64,000 nt of DNA from Comamonas composti DSM 21721 (GTDB lineage: Bacteria > Pseudomonadota > Gammaproteobacteria > Burkholderiales > Burkholderiaceae_C), in assembly GCF_000429845.1 (NCBI RefSeq), contig NZ_KE386972.1, positions 187,976 through 251,975 of the forward strand, written 5' to 3'. The position numbers and the translations under genes are program-made. Positions within the stretch are counted from its first letter, which is position 1, and each line of letters opens with the position of its first letter. The notes beneath the pieces are model-generated. The model did no database searches and was not told where the DNA came from. It saw nothing but the letters and a program-made list of their open reading frames with translations. Shown piece after piece: positions 1 to 8,611 of the stretch.

Positions 1-1408
1 GCGTGCTGGTGTTGTGCGGGCAGCCGCTGCAAAACCAGGGCAGGCGGTCGCCCGTGGGCTGGCTTTGCGCGCTCCTGAGCGCTGCCTCGCGCGCATCAAG
101 CACGGCAATGCGTTCCTGCATGCGCGCCTCGATGTCTGCGGGCACGCCCAGCTTGTGCAGCCGCGCGGCAATGGCGCGCGCAATCAGGGCCGGCGTGAGA
201 TCGGCATTCGGGCGCAGCAGCCAGTCGGTGCTGGGGTTGGGCAGCGACCACTCGCCGCCATGCTCGTCGCTGAACTTGCCGACCACGTTGGGGCGCACAT
301 CGTCGCGCCAGTTGTAGAGCTCTTCCTTGACCTGGTATTCGATGACCTGGCGCTTTTCCTCCACGACCAGGATTTCCTGCAAGCCGCGCGCGAAGTCGCG
401 CGTGATCGTGGCCTCCAGCGGCCAGACCACGTTGACCTTGTGCACGCGAATGCCCAGCTGGCGGCAGGTGTCGTCATCCAGCCCCAGATCGACCAGCGCC
501 TGGCGCATGTCGTTATAGGCCTTGCCGCTGGCGATCAGGCCGAAGCGGTCATTGGGCGTGGCCACCACGTTGTGGTTGAGGCGGTTGGCACGCACATAGG
601 CCAGGGCTGCATACCACTTGTGGTTCATGAGCCGCTGTTCCTGCTCCAGCGGCGGATCGGGCCAGCGTATGTGCAGGCCGCCCGGCGGCATCTGGAAGTC
701 CTCGGGCAGCACGATGTTCACGCGGTCGGGATCGACGGCCACGCTGGACGAGGACTCCACGACTTCCTGGATCGTCTTCATGCCCGACCACAGACCCGAG
801 AAGCGGCTCATGGCGATCGCGTGCAGACCCATGTCCAGAATGTCCTGCACGCTGCTCGGAAAGAACACCGGCGTGCCGCAGGCCTTGAAGATGTGGTCGC
901 TCTGGTGGGCCGCCGTGGAGCTCTTGCTGATGTGGTCGTCGCCGGCCAGCGCGATCACGCCGCCGTGCCTTGCCGTGCCCGCCATGTTCGCGTGCTTGAA
1001 CACGTCCGAGCAGCGGTCCACGCCCGGCCCCTTGCCATACCAGATGCCGAACACGCCGTCGAACTTCCTGGACTCGGGGTAGAGGTCGAGCTGCTGTGTG
1101 CCCCAGACTGCGGTGGCGCCCAGCTCCTCGTTGACGCCGGGCTGGAACACGATGTTGTTCGCCTCCAGATGTTTCTTGGCCGCCCACAGCGCCTGGTCGT
1201 AGCCGCCCAGGGGCGAGCCGCGATAGCCGCTGATGAAGCCGCCGGTGTTCAGGCCCCGTGCCGCATCGCGCTGGCGCTGCAGCATGGGCAGACGCACCAG
1301 GGCCTGGACGCCGCTCATGAAGGCGCGGCCATGTTCAAGTGTGTATTTGTCATCCAGGGTCGCGGTTTCCAGCGTCTTGCGGACCGCATCGGGCAGTGGG
1401 GCATTCAT
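1..1408 (-). CDS. Indolepyruvate ferredoxin oxidoreductase, fused subunits (partial, 5' end only)
   Basis: This gene reads leftwards from an ATG at 1408 and runs off the window start, so about 469 N-terminal codons are present. The translation begins MNAPLPDAVRK and contains GRAFMSGVQALVRLPMLQ, GFISGYRGSPLGGYD and GVNEELGATAVWGTQQ, which I recognise as the ThDP-dependent alpha part of the long fused indolepyruvate:ferredoxin oxidoreductases of proteobacteria. The family oxidatively decarboxylates aryl-pyruvates to aryl-acetyl-CoA in the cytoplasm, using ferredoxin, and helps break down aromatic amino acids. Near the window edge a CSGCPHNTS motif is seen, as expected after the ThDP domain. The Lrp-type regulator transcribed divergently at 1746 is the usual partner of this gene and probably controls it. 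The start overlaps the stop of a small upstream ORF (ATGA-type overlap). Confidence 0.9.
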   Translation of the reverse strand, partial: MNAPLPDAVRKTLETATLDDKYTLEHGRAFMSGVQALVRLPMLQRQRDAARGLNTGGFISGYRGSPLGGYDQALWAAKKHLEANNIVFQPGVNEELGATAVWGTQQLDLYPESRKFDGVFGIWYGKGPGVDRCSDVFKHANMAGTARHGGVIALAGDDHISKSSTAAHQSDHIFKACGTPVFFPSSVQDILDMGLHAIAMSRFSGLWSGMKTIQEVVESSSSVAVDPDRVNIVLPEDFQMPPGGLHIRWPDPPLEQEQRLMNHKWYAALAYVRANRLNHNVVATPNDRFGLIASGKAYNDMRQALVDLGLDDDTCRQLGIRVHKVNVVWPLEATITRDFARGLQEILVVEEKRQVIEYQVKEELYNWRDDVRPNVVGKFSDEHGGEWSLPNPSTDWLLRPNADLTPALIARAIAARLHKLGVPADIEARMQERIAVLDAREAALRSAQSQPTGDRLPWFCSGCPHNTST

Positions 1409-1575
1409 AGCGCACCTCCCAGACCGATGTGGCGAGCGCCGGAGCCTGCCTGTTTCGTTGCGCGCATGGCATCGCCATACACTGCGCGCTGATGCTGCAA
1501 ACCGTGGCCGGGCCTGCATGCGATACCGGGCGCTTGTGGCGCGCGCCGGATGTCTGGGAGCCGTGGGGTATTCAT
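1405..1575 (-). CDS. Small leader ORF (56 aa) overlapping the oxidoreductase start
   Basis: An ATG at 1575 is preceded by GGAGACAAGCC, a good ribosome-binding site, and opens a 56-codon frame (MNTPRLPDIRRAPQAPG...). Its TGA (1407-1405) overlaps the ATG of the indolepyruvate oxidoreductase (1408-1406). No family is recognised. The peptide is rich in Arg, Gly and Ala and has no membrane segment or signal peptide. The layout suggests a leader peptide that couples translation to the large gene. It could also be a chance frame in a high-GC leader, so confidence is modest. Confidence 0.4.
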   Translation of the reverse strand: MNTPRLPDIRRAPQAPGIACRPGHGLQHQRAVYGDAMRATKQAGSGARHIGLGGAL

Positions 1576-1745
1576 GGCTTGTCTCCGTTGATGTGGCTGC
1601 GCGTCATGCAGGGTAGGCATGCGCACCGCTCGTTATTGCGTCTGACCGCAGCATTCAGTGTATTCGGGCGTTCTCGATAAGTGTTTGCTTTCTTTGCGCT
1701 ATAAACGCTTTCTTCAGCAATAATCTTTCTTGAAAGCAGGTATTA
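1576..1745. promoter_or_regulatory. Divergent promoter region between oxidoreductase and Lrp regulator
   Basis: This intergenic stretch separates two divergent genes and becomes AT-rich towards the regulator. It holds TATAAA near 1700 and AATAATC near 1720, possible -10 elements for the rightward gene, and the short inverted repeat CTTTCTTGAAAG just before the lrp start. Lrp-type regulators usually bind such regions and control both flanking genes. Exact sites cannot be fixed by eye. Confidence 0.4.
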
Positions 1746-2228
1746 ATGAATACTTTAGACAAGTTCGATATTGCCATCCTGGGTCTGTTGCAAGCCAATG
1801 CCCGGCTGACCAATGCCGAGCTGGCCCAGCGCGTAGGTCTGTCGGCAGCTCCTTGCTGGCGCCGTGTTCGCGCGCTGGAAAGAGCCGGCTTCATACGCGG
1901 CTATCACGCCGAGATCGATCGCCACAAGATCGGCCTGGGCGTGCTGGCCTTTGTACGCCTCGATGCGGTGCGCACCGTGGGCGCGCTGACGCTGGAGATG
2001 GAGGAGGCGATCCGCAAGCTGCCCGAGGTGGTCTCCTGCCACTACATCAGCGGCACGGGCACCTTCGAGCTGCAGGTCGTGGCCCGCGATCTGGAGAGTT
2101 TTGCCCTTTTTGCGCGCACCACCTTGCTCAACCTGCCCAACGTCAAGGACATACAGACCAGTTTTTCGCTGGGCGAGATCAAGTCCAGCCACGCCCTGCC
2201 CCTGACCCATCTGGGCCAGGACTTCTGA
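1746..2228 (+). CDS. Lrp/AsnC family transcriptional regulator
   Basis: The 160-aa protein has the full Lrp/AsnC plan. An N-terminal winged helix-turn-helix covers roughly residues 5-60 (LDKFDIAILGLLQANARLTN, then ELAQRVGLSAAPCWRRVRAL). A C-terminal RAM/ligand domain covers about residues 70-150 (VVSCHYISGTGTFELQVVA). Length is typical of the family. AAAGCAGG lies before the ATG. It is divergent from the indolepyruvate oxidoreductase gene, an arrangement often seen in this group, so it is probably a local regulator that responds to an amino acid or aryl-pyruvate. The effector is not visible from sequence. Confidence 0.9.
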   Translation: MNTLDKFDIAILGLLQANARLTNAELAQRVGLSAAPCWRRVRALERAGFIRGYHAEIDRHKIGLGVLAFVRLDAVRTVGALTLEMEEAIRKLPEVVSCHYISGTGTFELQVVARDLESFALFARTTLLNLPNVKDIQTSFSLGEIKSSHALPLTHLGQDF

Positions 2229-2245
2229 TCCGCGGCGCCGCTGCC

Positions 2246-2268
2246 GCCCCGGACCCAAGGCCCGGGGC
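2246..2268. terminator. GC-rich hairpin after the lrp-like gene
   Basis: GCCCCGG and CCGGGGC form a 7-bp perfect stem with a 9-nt loop, 18 bases after the lrp stop. There is no T-tract behind it, so it may be only a weak or factor-dependent terminator. Confidence 0.3.
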
Positions 2269-2330
2269 CGTCTGCGGACACAGCCGGCAAGCATGGCGCC
2301 GAGCCGCGTTTGCCCCGAGAATCGGTCCAC

Positions 2331-4091
2331 ATGGCCGAAGAACAACGCTCCCCAGATCCCACCACCCCACCTGCCTCTTCCGTGACCCCGCCCGGCGATG
2401 GTTCTGCGCCGGCGGCAGCGCCGGCCGGCATGCTGCTGGAGGACCCTGCGGGCATGAGCGAGGCCGAGCGCATCGGCGCTGCAGCCCAGGGGCGCGAGGC
2501 CGCCAAGGCCTCGCAGGCCGTATGGGCGCCGCTGTCCGGCTCCACCTTCCGCATGCTGTGGCTGATCTGGATGGCGGCCAACACCTGCATGTGGATGAAC
2601 GATGTGGCCGCGGCCTGGCTCATGACCTCGCTGACCACCTCCCCCGTGCTCGTGGCCCTGGTGCAGTCGGCCTCGACCCTGCCCGTGTTCCTGCTGGGCC
2701 TGCCCAGCGGGGCCCTGGCCGACATTCTCGACAGGCGCCGCTATTTCATCGTCACCCAGTTCTGGGTTGCAGCCGTGGCCCTGGTGCTGTGCCTGGTCGT
2801 GCTCTCGGGCCGCATGACGGCTCAGTGGCTGCTGGTGCTGACCTTTGCCAACGGCATCGGCCTGGCCATGCGCTGGCCCGTGTTCTCGGCCCTGATTCCC
2901 GAGCTGGTCTCCAGGCAGCACCTGCCTTCGGCCATGGCGCTCAATGCCGTGGCCATGAATGCCTCGCGCATCATCGGCCCCCTGGTTGCCGGGGCCATCA
3001 TCGCCAGCCTGGGCAGTGCCTGGGTGTTCGTGCTCAATGCCTCGCTGTCCATCATCTCGGGCTTTGTGCTGATCCGCTGGAAGCGCAAGCACAACGAAAA
3101 CCCGCTGGGCCGCGAACGCCTGCCCAGCGCCATGCGCGTGGGCCTGCAGTTCGTCAAGGAGTCACCGCGCATGCACGCGGTGCTGGCGCGCACGGTGAGC
3201 TTTTTTCTGCAGACCACGGCCGTCATGGCCTTGCTGCCCTTGATCGCCCAGCGCCTGCACGGCCCGGCCGAGGACGGCAGCGGCGCCAACACCTTCACGC
3301 TGCTGCTGGCCTCCATGGGCGCGGGCGCCATCGTGGGCGCCATGTTCCTGCCGCGCCTGCGCCAGGCCTTTGCCAAGGAGCAACTGGTGCGCTGGGGCAC
3401 GGCCGTGCAGGCGCTGGCCACGCTGGGCGTGGCCGTGGCACCCGACCTCTATGTGGCCGTGCCCGCGCTCATGCTTGCCGGCATGGCCTTGATCAGCACC
3501 GCCAACACCCTGGGCGTTTCGGCACAGATGGCCTTGCCCAACTGGGTGCGTGCACGCGGCATGTCGGTCTACCAGATGTCCATCATGGGCGGCACGGCCG
3601 CAGGCGCCGCGCTCTGGGGCCAGATCGCGAGCCTGAGCAGCGTGCGCACCAGCCTGGTGGTGGCCGCCTTCAGCGGCGTGGCCTGCATGCTGCTCGTGCA
3701 AAAGCTGGTGCGCGACCGCCAGATCGAGGAGGACCTGAGCCCCTCCAAGGCCTTCAAGCGCCCCGAGGCCAGCATTGAGCCCGAGGCCGGCCGCGTGGTC
3801 GTGACCATCGAATACCAGATCGATCCGGCCCAGGCCCCGGCATTCCGCGCCCTCATGCAGGAGAGCCGGCGCAGCCGCATGCGCCAGGGCGCGCTGTCCT
3901 GGCATCTGCTGCACAGCATGAGCCACCCCGAGCGCTATGTGGAGCAGATCGTGGACGAGTCCTGGACCGAGCACCTGCGCCGCTTCGACCGCGTCACCGC
4001 CGACGACGTGGCGCTGCGCGACAAGAAGCTCGCCTACCACAAGGGCAAGGAGCCGCCGCGCGTCACGCGCTACTTCTCAGACTCCATATAA
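2331..4091 (+). CDS. MFS_3 family transporter with C-terminal ABM-like domain
   Basis: About 586 aa. I chose the ATG at 2331; an upstream in-frame TTG at 2310 is possible but weaker. After a Pro/Ala-rich cytoplasmic N-terminus of about 75 residues there is a 12-helix MFS core, starting near LSGSTFRMLWLIWMAANTC. It contains the loop GALADILDRRRYF, typical of the transmembrane secretion effector (MFS_3, enterobactin-exporter-like) group. Residues from about 490 onward (RVVVTIEYQIDPAQAPAFRA) are soluble and look like the antibiotic-biosynthesis-monooxygenase-like tail common in proteobacterial members of this group. A role in small-molecule efflux is likely; the substrate is unknown. An inverted repeat follows the stop. 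Confidence 0.85.
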   Translation: MAEEQRSPDPTTPPASSVTPPGDGSAPAAAPAGMLLEDPAGMSEAERIGAAAQGREAAKASQAVWAPLSGSTFRMLWLIWMAANTCMWMNDVAAAWLMTSLTTSPVLVALVQSASTLPVFLLGLPSGALADILDRRRYFIVTQFWVAAVALVLCLVVLSGRMTAQWLLVLTFANGIGLAMRWPVFSALIPELVSRQHLPSAMALNAVAMNASRIIGPLVAGAIIASLGSAWVFVLNASLSIISGFVLIRWKRKHNENPLGRERLPSAMRVGLQFVKESPRMHAVLARTVSFFLQTTAVMALLPLIAQRLHGPAEDGSGANTFTLLLASMGAGAIVGAMFLPRLRQAFAKEQLVRWGTAVQALATLGVAVAPDLYVAVPALMLAGMALISTANTLGVSAQMALPNWVRARGMSVYQMSIMGGTAAGAALWGQIASLSSVRTSLVVAAFSGVACMLLVQKLVRDRQIEEDLSPSKAFKRPEASIEPEAGRVVVTIEYQIDPAQAPAFRALMQESRRSRMRQGALSWHLLHSMSHPERYVEQIVDESWTEHLRRFDRVTADDVALRDKKLAYHKGKEPPRVTRYFSDSI

Positions 4092-4095
4092 ATAC

Positions 4096-4182
4096 AAGAG
4101 CTGTTAGCGCTTGCCCCTCAACGATTTCAGGCATGAATCCATCTGAAATCGTTATCTAGCAAGCGCTGGCAGCTCTTGTTTT
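4096..4182. repeat. Extragenic inverted repeat, copy 1 (possible terminator)
   Basis: An outer stem pairs AAGAGCTGTTAGCGCTTG (4096-4113) with CAAGCGCTGGCAGCTCTT (4160-4177), 16 of 18 positions matching. An inner stem pairs CGATTTCAG with CTGAAATCG. It ends in TGTTTT. A closely related copy lies at 21196-21282 and a more diverged one near 12679-12741. The element sits 5 bases after the MFS gene and may end its transcript. Confidence 0.75.
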
Positions 4183-4379
4183 AGATAACTACTCGGCAGC
4201 CTGCACCAGGCTTGCGCCCGGGCTGCACCACAAACGCTCCTGCCGCTGCCTGCGCGCGCCGGCCGATCGCGCCCCCGCCTTGCTGCGCCTTGATGCGCGC
4301 GGCTGGCATGCCTCTTGCAATGAACCGCCCAAGGCCGATCCCGCACCGTGCGGACGGCCCTTCAACCCGAGGGCGCTCC

Positions 4380-5690
4380 ATGACAGGCAAAGCCACCCGC
4401 ATCGATTTGTTCAGCCTGGCCACGCCGCAGATGCGGGCCTTTCACCTGACCTGGCTGGCCTTCTTCGTCTGCTTTTTCGCCTGGTTCGCCTGCGCGCCGC
4501 TCATGCCCGTGCTCAAGGGCGAGTTTGGCCTGAGCAGCGCGCAGATCGCCAACATCAATATCGCGGCCGTGGCCGTGACCATTCTCGTGCGCCTCATCGT
4601 GGGCCCGCTGTGCGACCGCCTGGGGCCGCGCAAGACCTATTGCGGGCTGCTGGTGCTGGGCGCAATCCCCGTGCTGGGCGTGGCCCTGGCCCAGAGCTAC
4701 GAGGCCTTTCTGTTCTTTCGCCTGGCCATAGGCGCGATTGGCGCAAGCTTTGTGATCACCCAGTACCACAGCTCGATGATGTTTGCGCCGAATGTGGTGG
4801 GCACGGCCAACGCGACCACGGCCGGCTGGGGCAATGCAGGCGCGGGCGTGGCCCAGGCCGGCATGCCGCTGCTGCTCACGGCCATGCTCATGCTGGGTGT
4901 CAGCCAGAGCCTGGGCTGGCGCCTGGCCATGCTGGTGCCGGGTCTGGCCATGCTCGTCGTGGCCTGGCTCTACTGGCGCTACACCCAGGATTGCCCCGAA
5001 GGCAACTTCTCCGATCTGCGCGCCGCGGGCCAGGGCCCCGAAGGCAGCAAGGGCGGCTGGAGCAGCTTTGCGAGCGCGGCACGCAACTACCGCGTCTGGC
5101 TGCTGTTCATCACCTACGGCGCCTGCTTTGGCGTGGAGCTGTTCATCCACAACATGGCCGCCATCTACTACGTGGAGCGCTTCGGCCTGTCCCTGGCCTC
5201 GGCCGGCATGGCCGCCGCAAGCTTCGGCCTGCTGGCCCTGTTTGCTCGCGCGCTGGGCGGCATGGCCTCGGACCGCCTGGCACGCCGCCGCGGGCTGGAC
5301 GGGCGCACGCTTTTGCTGTGCGGGCTGATGCTGGGCGAGGGCCTGGGCCTGCTGGGCTTTGCACGCGCCGACAGCACGGCCCTGGCCCTGCTGGCCATGC
5401 TGGGCTTCGGCCTGTTCACCCACATGGCCTGCGGCGCCACCTATGCGCTCGTGCCCTTCATAGACCGGCGCGCCCTGGGCGGCGTGGCCGCCATCATCGG
5501 CGCGGGCGGCAATGTGGGCGCCGTGGCTGCAGGCTTTTTGATGAAGGGCCTGGGCGATATGCAGCACACGCTCACGCTGCTGGGCGTGCTGGTCGCGATC
5601 TCGGCCCTGTGCGCGCTGGCCGTGCGCTTTTCCGCCGAGCACAAGGCCAGCGAGCAGGCCTTGTACGACAACAGTTTGGCAGGGGCTTGA
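4380..5690 (+). CDS. narK: Nitrate/nitrite MFS transporter (NarK/NasA type)
   Basis: The 436-aa protein starts at the ATG at 4380 (MTGKATRIDLF). It has twelve predicted membrane helices and the nitrate signature region MFAPNVVGTANATTAGWGN about 130 residues in, with a second related Gly-rich stretch later (AIIGAGGNVGAVAAGF). These are hallmarks of the nitrate/nitrite porter family, which imports nitrate across the inner membrane. It opens the assimilatory cluster: its TGA is one base before the nirB start, so nirB is surely co-transcribed. An in-frame extension upstream to 4212 lacks any signal and overlaps the intergenic region, so I reject it. Confidence 0.92.
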   Translation: MTGKATRIDLFSLATPQMRAFHLTWLAFFVCFFAWFACAPLMPVLKGEFGLSSAQIANINIAAVAVTILVRLIVGPLCDRLGPRKTYCGLLVLGAIPVLGVALAQSYEAFLFFRLAIGAIGASFVITQYHSSMMFAPNVVGTANATTAGWGNAGAGVAQAGMPLLLTAMLMLGVSQSLGWRLAMLVPGLAMLVVAWLYWRYTQDCPEGNFSDLRAAGQGPEGSKGGWSSFASAARNYRVWLLFITYGACFGVELFIHNMAAIYYVERFGLSLASAGMAAASFGLLALFARALGGMASDRLARRRGLDGRTLLLCGLMLGEGLGLLGFARADSTALALLAMLGFGLFTHMACGATYALVPFIDRRALGGVAAIIGAGGNVGAVAAGFLMKGLGDMQHTLTLLGVLVAISALCALAVRFSAEHKASEQALYDNSLAGA

Positions 5691-5691
5691 A

Positions 5692-8229
5692 ATGGCAATG
5701 AAGATCCTCGTCATAGGCCACGGCATGGTGGGCCACAAGTTTCTGCAAAGCCTGGAACAAGGCGGCGTACAGGCCGATGTCACGGTGATCGCCGAGGAAC
5801 CGCGCCCGGCTTACGACCGCGTGCACCTGTCCGAATTCTTCAGCGGCAAGAGCGCCGAGGACCTGAGCCTGGTCGAGCCCGGCTTCTTCGAGCGCACCGG
5901 CCATGCGCTGCTGCTGGGCGACAAGGCCTTGAGCATAGACAGGCGCCAGCGCACGGTGGCCACGGCCTCGGGCCGGGTGCTGCGCTACGACCAGCTGGTG
6001 CTGGCCACGGGCTCCAGCCCTTTTGTGCCCGGCGTGCCCGGGCGCGAGCGCGGCTTTTGCTTTGTCTACCGCACCATCGAGGACTTGCAGGCCATGCAGG
6101 CCGCGCGCGCCCAATGCCAGAGCGGCGTGGTCGTGGGCGGCGGCCTGCTGGGCCTGGAATGCGCCAAGGCCTTGAAGGACCTGGGCCTGCAAACCCATGT
6201 GCTGGAGTTCTCGCCACGCCTCATGGCCGCCCAGATGGATGACGGCGGCGCGCGCATGCTGCGCCAGCGCATAGAGCAGCTGGGCCTGCAGGTGCATGTG
6301 GGCCGCAACACCGTGGCAATCACCGATGGTGCCCGCGCGCGCCACCGCCTGCAGTTCGACGACGGCAGCCACCTGGAGGCCGACATGATCGTGTTCTCGG
6401 CCGGCATACGCCCGCGTGACGAACTGGCCCGCCAGTGCGCGCTGGCCATAGGCCCGCGCGGCGGCGTGCAGGTGGACGAGCACTGCCGCAGCAGCGATGC
6501 CCATGTCTATGCGATTGGCGAATGCGCAAGCTGGCGCGAGCAGGTCTTCGGCCTGGTGGCACCCGGCTATGAGATGGCGCGCGTGGCGGCCCGCCATCTG
6601 GGCGGCGATGCGGCCGCCGTGTTCGCCGGCGCCGATTCGAGCACCCGGCTCAAGCTCCTGGGCGTGGAGGTGGCCAGCCTGGGCGATGCCCATGGCCGCA
6701 CGCCGGGCAGCCGCAGCTGCCAGTACCTGGACGAGGCGCGCCAGGTCTACAAGAAGATCGTGCTCAGCGAAGACGGCAAGCGCCTGCTGGGCGCCGTGCT
6801 TGTGGGCGAGGCCGGGGAATACGGCCAGCTGCAGCAGATGCTGCGCGCCGGCCTGGCCCTGCCCGAGCGGCCCGAGTTCCTGATCCTGCCCCAGGCCGAG
6901 GGCTCGGCGCGCCCAGGCCTGGGCGTGGACGCCCTGCCCGGCTCGGCCCAGATCTGCTCCTGCAACAACGTCAGCAAGGCCGCGCTGTGCGAGGCCGTGG
7001 ATGGCGGCGCCCGCGACCTGGCCGCTCTCAGAAAGGCGACCTGCGCGGGCAGCTCCTGCGGCGGCTGCGTGCCCTTGATGACCCAGGTCATGCAGGCGCG
7101 CATGAAACAGCAGGGCCTGGCCGTGAACCAGCATCTGTGCGAGCACTTCGCGTACTCGCGCCAGCAACTCTACCACCTGGTGCAGTTGGGCCGCATCCAG
7201 AGCTTTGACGCGCTGCTCGCACGCCACGGCCGGGGCCTGGGCTGCGAGATCTGCAAGCCCGTGGCGGCCAGCATCTTCGCGTCCTGCTGGAACGAGTTCG
7301 TGCTCCAGCCGCCGCTGGCCGCGCTGCAGGACAGCAACGACTACTACCTGGGCAACATCCAGAAGGACGGCAGCTACTCCGTGGTGCCGCGCATGCCGGC
7401 CGGCGAGGTCACGCCCGACGGCCTGATCGCCGTGGGCCAGGTGGCCAAGAAGTACGGGCTCTACACCAAGATCACGGGCGGCCAGCGCGTGGACCTGTTC
7501 GGCGCGCGCGTCGAGCAGTTGCCCCTGATCTGGGAGGAGCTCATTGCCGCAGGCTTCGAATCCGGCCATGCCTACGGCAAGTCGCTGCGCACCGTCAAAA
7601 GCTGCGTGGGCTCGACCTGGTGCCGCTTTGGCGTGGGCGACTCGGTGGGCTTTGCGATCGCGCTGGAGAACCGCTACAAGGGCTTGCGTGCGCCGCACAA
7701 GATCAAGTTCGGCGTCTCGGGCTGCACGCGCGAATGCGCCGAGGCCCAGGGCAAGGACGTGGGCATCATCGCCACCGACAAGGGCTGGAACCTCTACGTC
7801 TGCGGCAACGGCGGCATGCAGCCGCGCCATGCCGAGCTGCTGGCCGCCGACCTCGACCAGGCCACGCTGGTCAGGTTCGTGGACCGCTTTCTCATGCTCT
7901 ACGTGCGCACCGCCGAACGCCTGCAGCGCACCAGCAGCTGGCGCGAGAGCCTGGAAGGTGGCCTGACCTATCTGCAGGATGTGATCGTGCATGACAGCCT
8001 GGGCCTGGGCAGCGCGCTCGAAGCCCAGATGCAGTCCATCGTGGACAGCTACCAGGACGAGTGGCAAAGCGCCGTCAGCAACCCCGCCGTGCGCCAACGC
8101 TTTCGCAGCTTCGTGAACAGCGACCAGGTCGACGAGCACATCATCTTCGTGGACGAACGCGGCCAGATCAGGCCTGCGCGCGAGGCCGAACGCAAACGCC
8201 TGGGCCTCATCCAGAAAACCGCCATGTAG
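5692..8229 (+). CDS. nirB: Assimilatory nitrite reductase [NAD(P)H], large subunit
   Basis: 845 aa, normal for NirB. This enzyme reduces nitrite to ammonium in the cytoplasm with electrons from NAD(P)H. Domains in order: FAD-binding Rossmann fold (VIGHGMVGHKF at about residue 7), NAD-binding fold (VVGGGLLGLECA at about 144), a BFD-like [2Fe-2S] domain (Cys422, Cys424 and the later CGGC at about 459-462), the ferredoxin-like half domain, and the siroheme/[4Fe-4S] domain with Cys638, Cys644, Cys678 and Cys682 in the C-x5-C...C-x3-C pattern. It starts one base after the transporter stop. All key residues I can check are present. Confidence 0.96.
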   Translation: MAMKILVIGHGMVGHKFLQSLEQGGVQADVTVIAEEPRPAYDRVHLSEFFSGKSAEDLSLVEPGFFERTGHALLLGDKALSIDRRQRTVATASGRVLRYDQLVLATGSSPFVPGVPGRERGFCFVYRTIEDLQAMQAARAQCQSGVVVGGGLLGLECAKALKDLGLQTHVLEFSPRLMAAQMDDGGARMLRQRIEQLGLQVHVGRNTVAITDGARARHRLQFDDGSHLEADMIVFSAGIRPRDELARQCALAIGPRGGVQVDEHCRSSDAHVYAIGECASWREQVFGLVAPGYEMARVAARHLGGDAAAVFAGADSSTRLKLLGVEVASLGDAHGRTPGSRSCQYLDEARQVYKKIVLSEDGKRLLGAVLVGEAGEYGQLQQMLRAGLALPERPEFLILPQAEGSARPGLGVDALPGSAQICSCNNVSKAALCEAVDGGARDLAALRKATCAGSSCGGCVPLMTQVMQARMKQQGLAVNQHLCEHFAYSRQQLYHLVQLGRIQSFDALLARHGRGLGCEICKPVAASIFASCWNEFVLQPPLAALQDSNDYYLGNIQKDGSYSVVPRMPAGEVTPDGLIAVGQVAKKYGLYTKITGGQRVDLFGARVEQLPLIWEELIAAGFESGHAYGKSLRTVKSCVGSTWCRFGVGDSVGFAIALENRYKGLRAPHKIKFGVSGCTRECAEAQGKDVGIIATDKGWNLYVCGNGGMQPRHAELLAADLDQATLVRFVDRFLMLYVRTAERLQRTSSWRESLEGGLTYLQDVIVHDSLGLGSALEAQMQSIVDSYQDEWQSAVSNPAVRQRFRSFVNSDQVDEHIIFVDERGQIRPAREAERKRLGLIQKTAM

Positions 8230-8275
8230 CGCCCGCCCATCAAGCGCCAGCAGCCATCAAGCAAGGAGCACCCTC

Positions 8276-8611
8276 ATGCCGCACACCGAACAGGGCTGGA
8301 CCGCCGTCTGCGCCGCCAGCGACATCATTCCCGACACCGGCGTCTGCGCGCTGGTGCGCGGCCGGCATGTGGCCGTGTTCCGCGTGGGCCGGTACCGGCT
8401 CTATGCGATCTCCAACATCGACCCCAGGAGCGGAGCCAGCGTGCTCGCACGCGGCCTGGTGGGCAGCCTGGGCGAGCGCGTGGTCGTGGCCTCGCCGCTG
8501 TACAAGCAGCACTTCGACCTGGCCACGGGCGAGTGCCTGGAGGCGCCCGAGCATTCGGTGGCCGCCTACACGGCCAGGCTGGAAGACGGACAGATCTGGG
8601 TGACGGTATGA
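8276..8611 (+). CDS. nirD: Nitrite reductase [NAD(P)H], small subunit
   Basis: 111 aa, standard length for NirD. It begins after a good AAGGAG ribosome-binding site. The fold is Rieske-like (VCALVRGRHVAVFRVGR, then YAISNIDPRSGASVLARG), but the Cys/His iron-sulfur ligands are absent, as is normal for NirD. The small subunit supports the NirB enzyme. It lies 46 bases after nirB, and its TGA overlaps the ATG of the next gene. Confidence 0.93.
   Translation: MPHTEQGWTAVCAASDIIPDTGVCALVRGRHVAVFRVGRYRLYAISNIDPRSGASVLARGLVGSLGERVVVASPLYKQHFDLATGECLEAPEHSVAAYTARLEDGQIWVTV

Noticed and set aside
14..1492. Long plus-strand open frame (492 codons)
   Set aside because: It mirrors the indolepyruvate oxidoreductase on the other strand; the minus-strand frame has clear family motifs and the plus frame has none.
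5572..8139. 855-codon minus-strand frame opposite nirB
   Set aside because: Shadow of nirB; the plus strand holds all nitrite reductase motifs.
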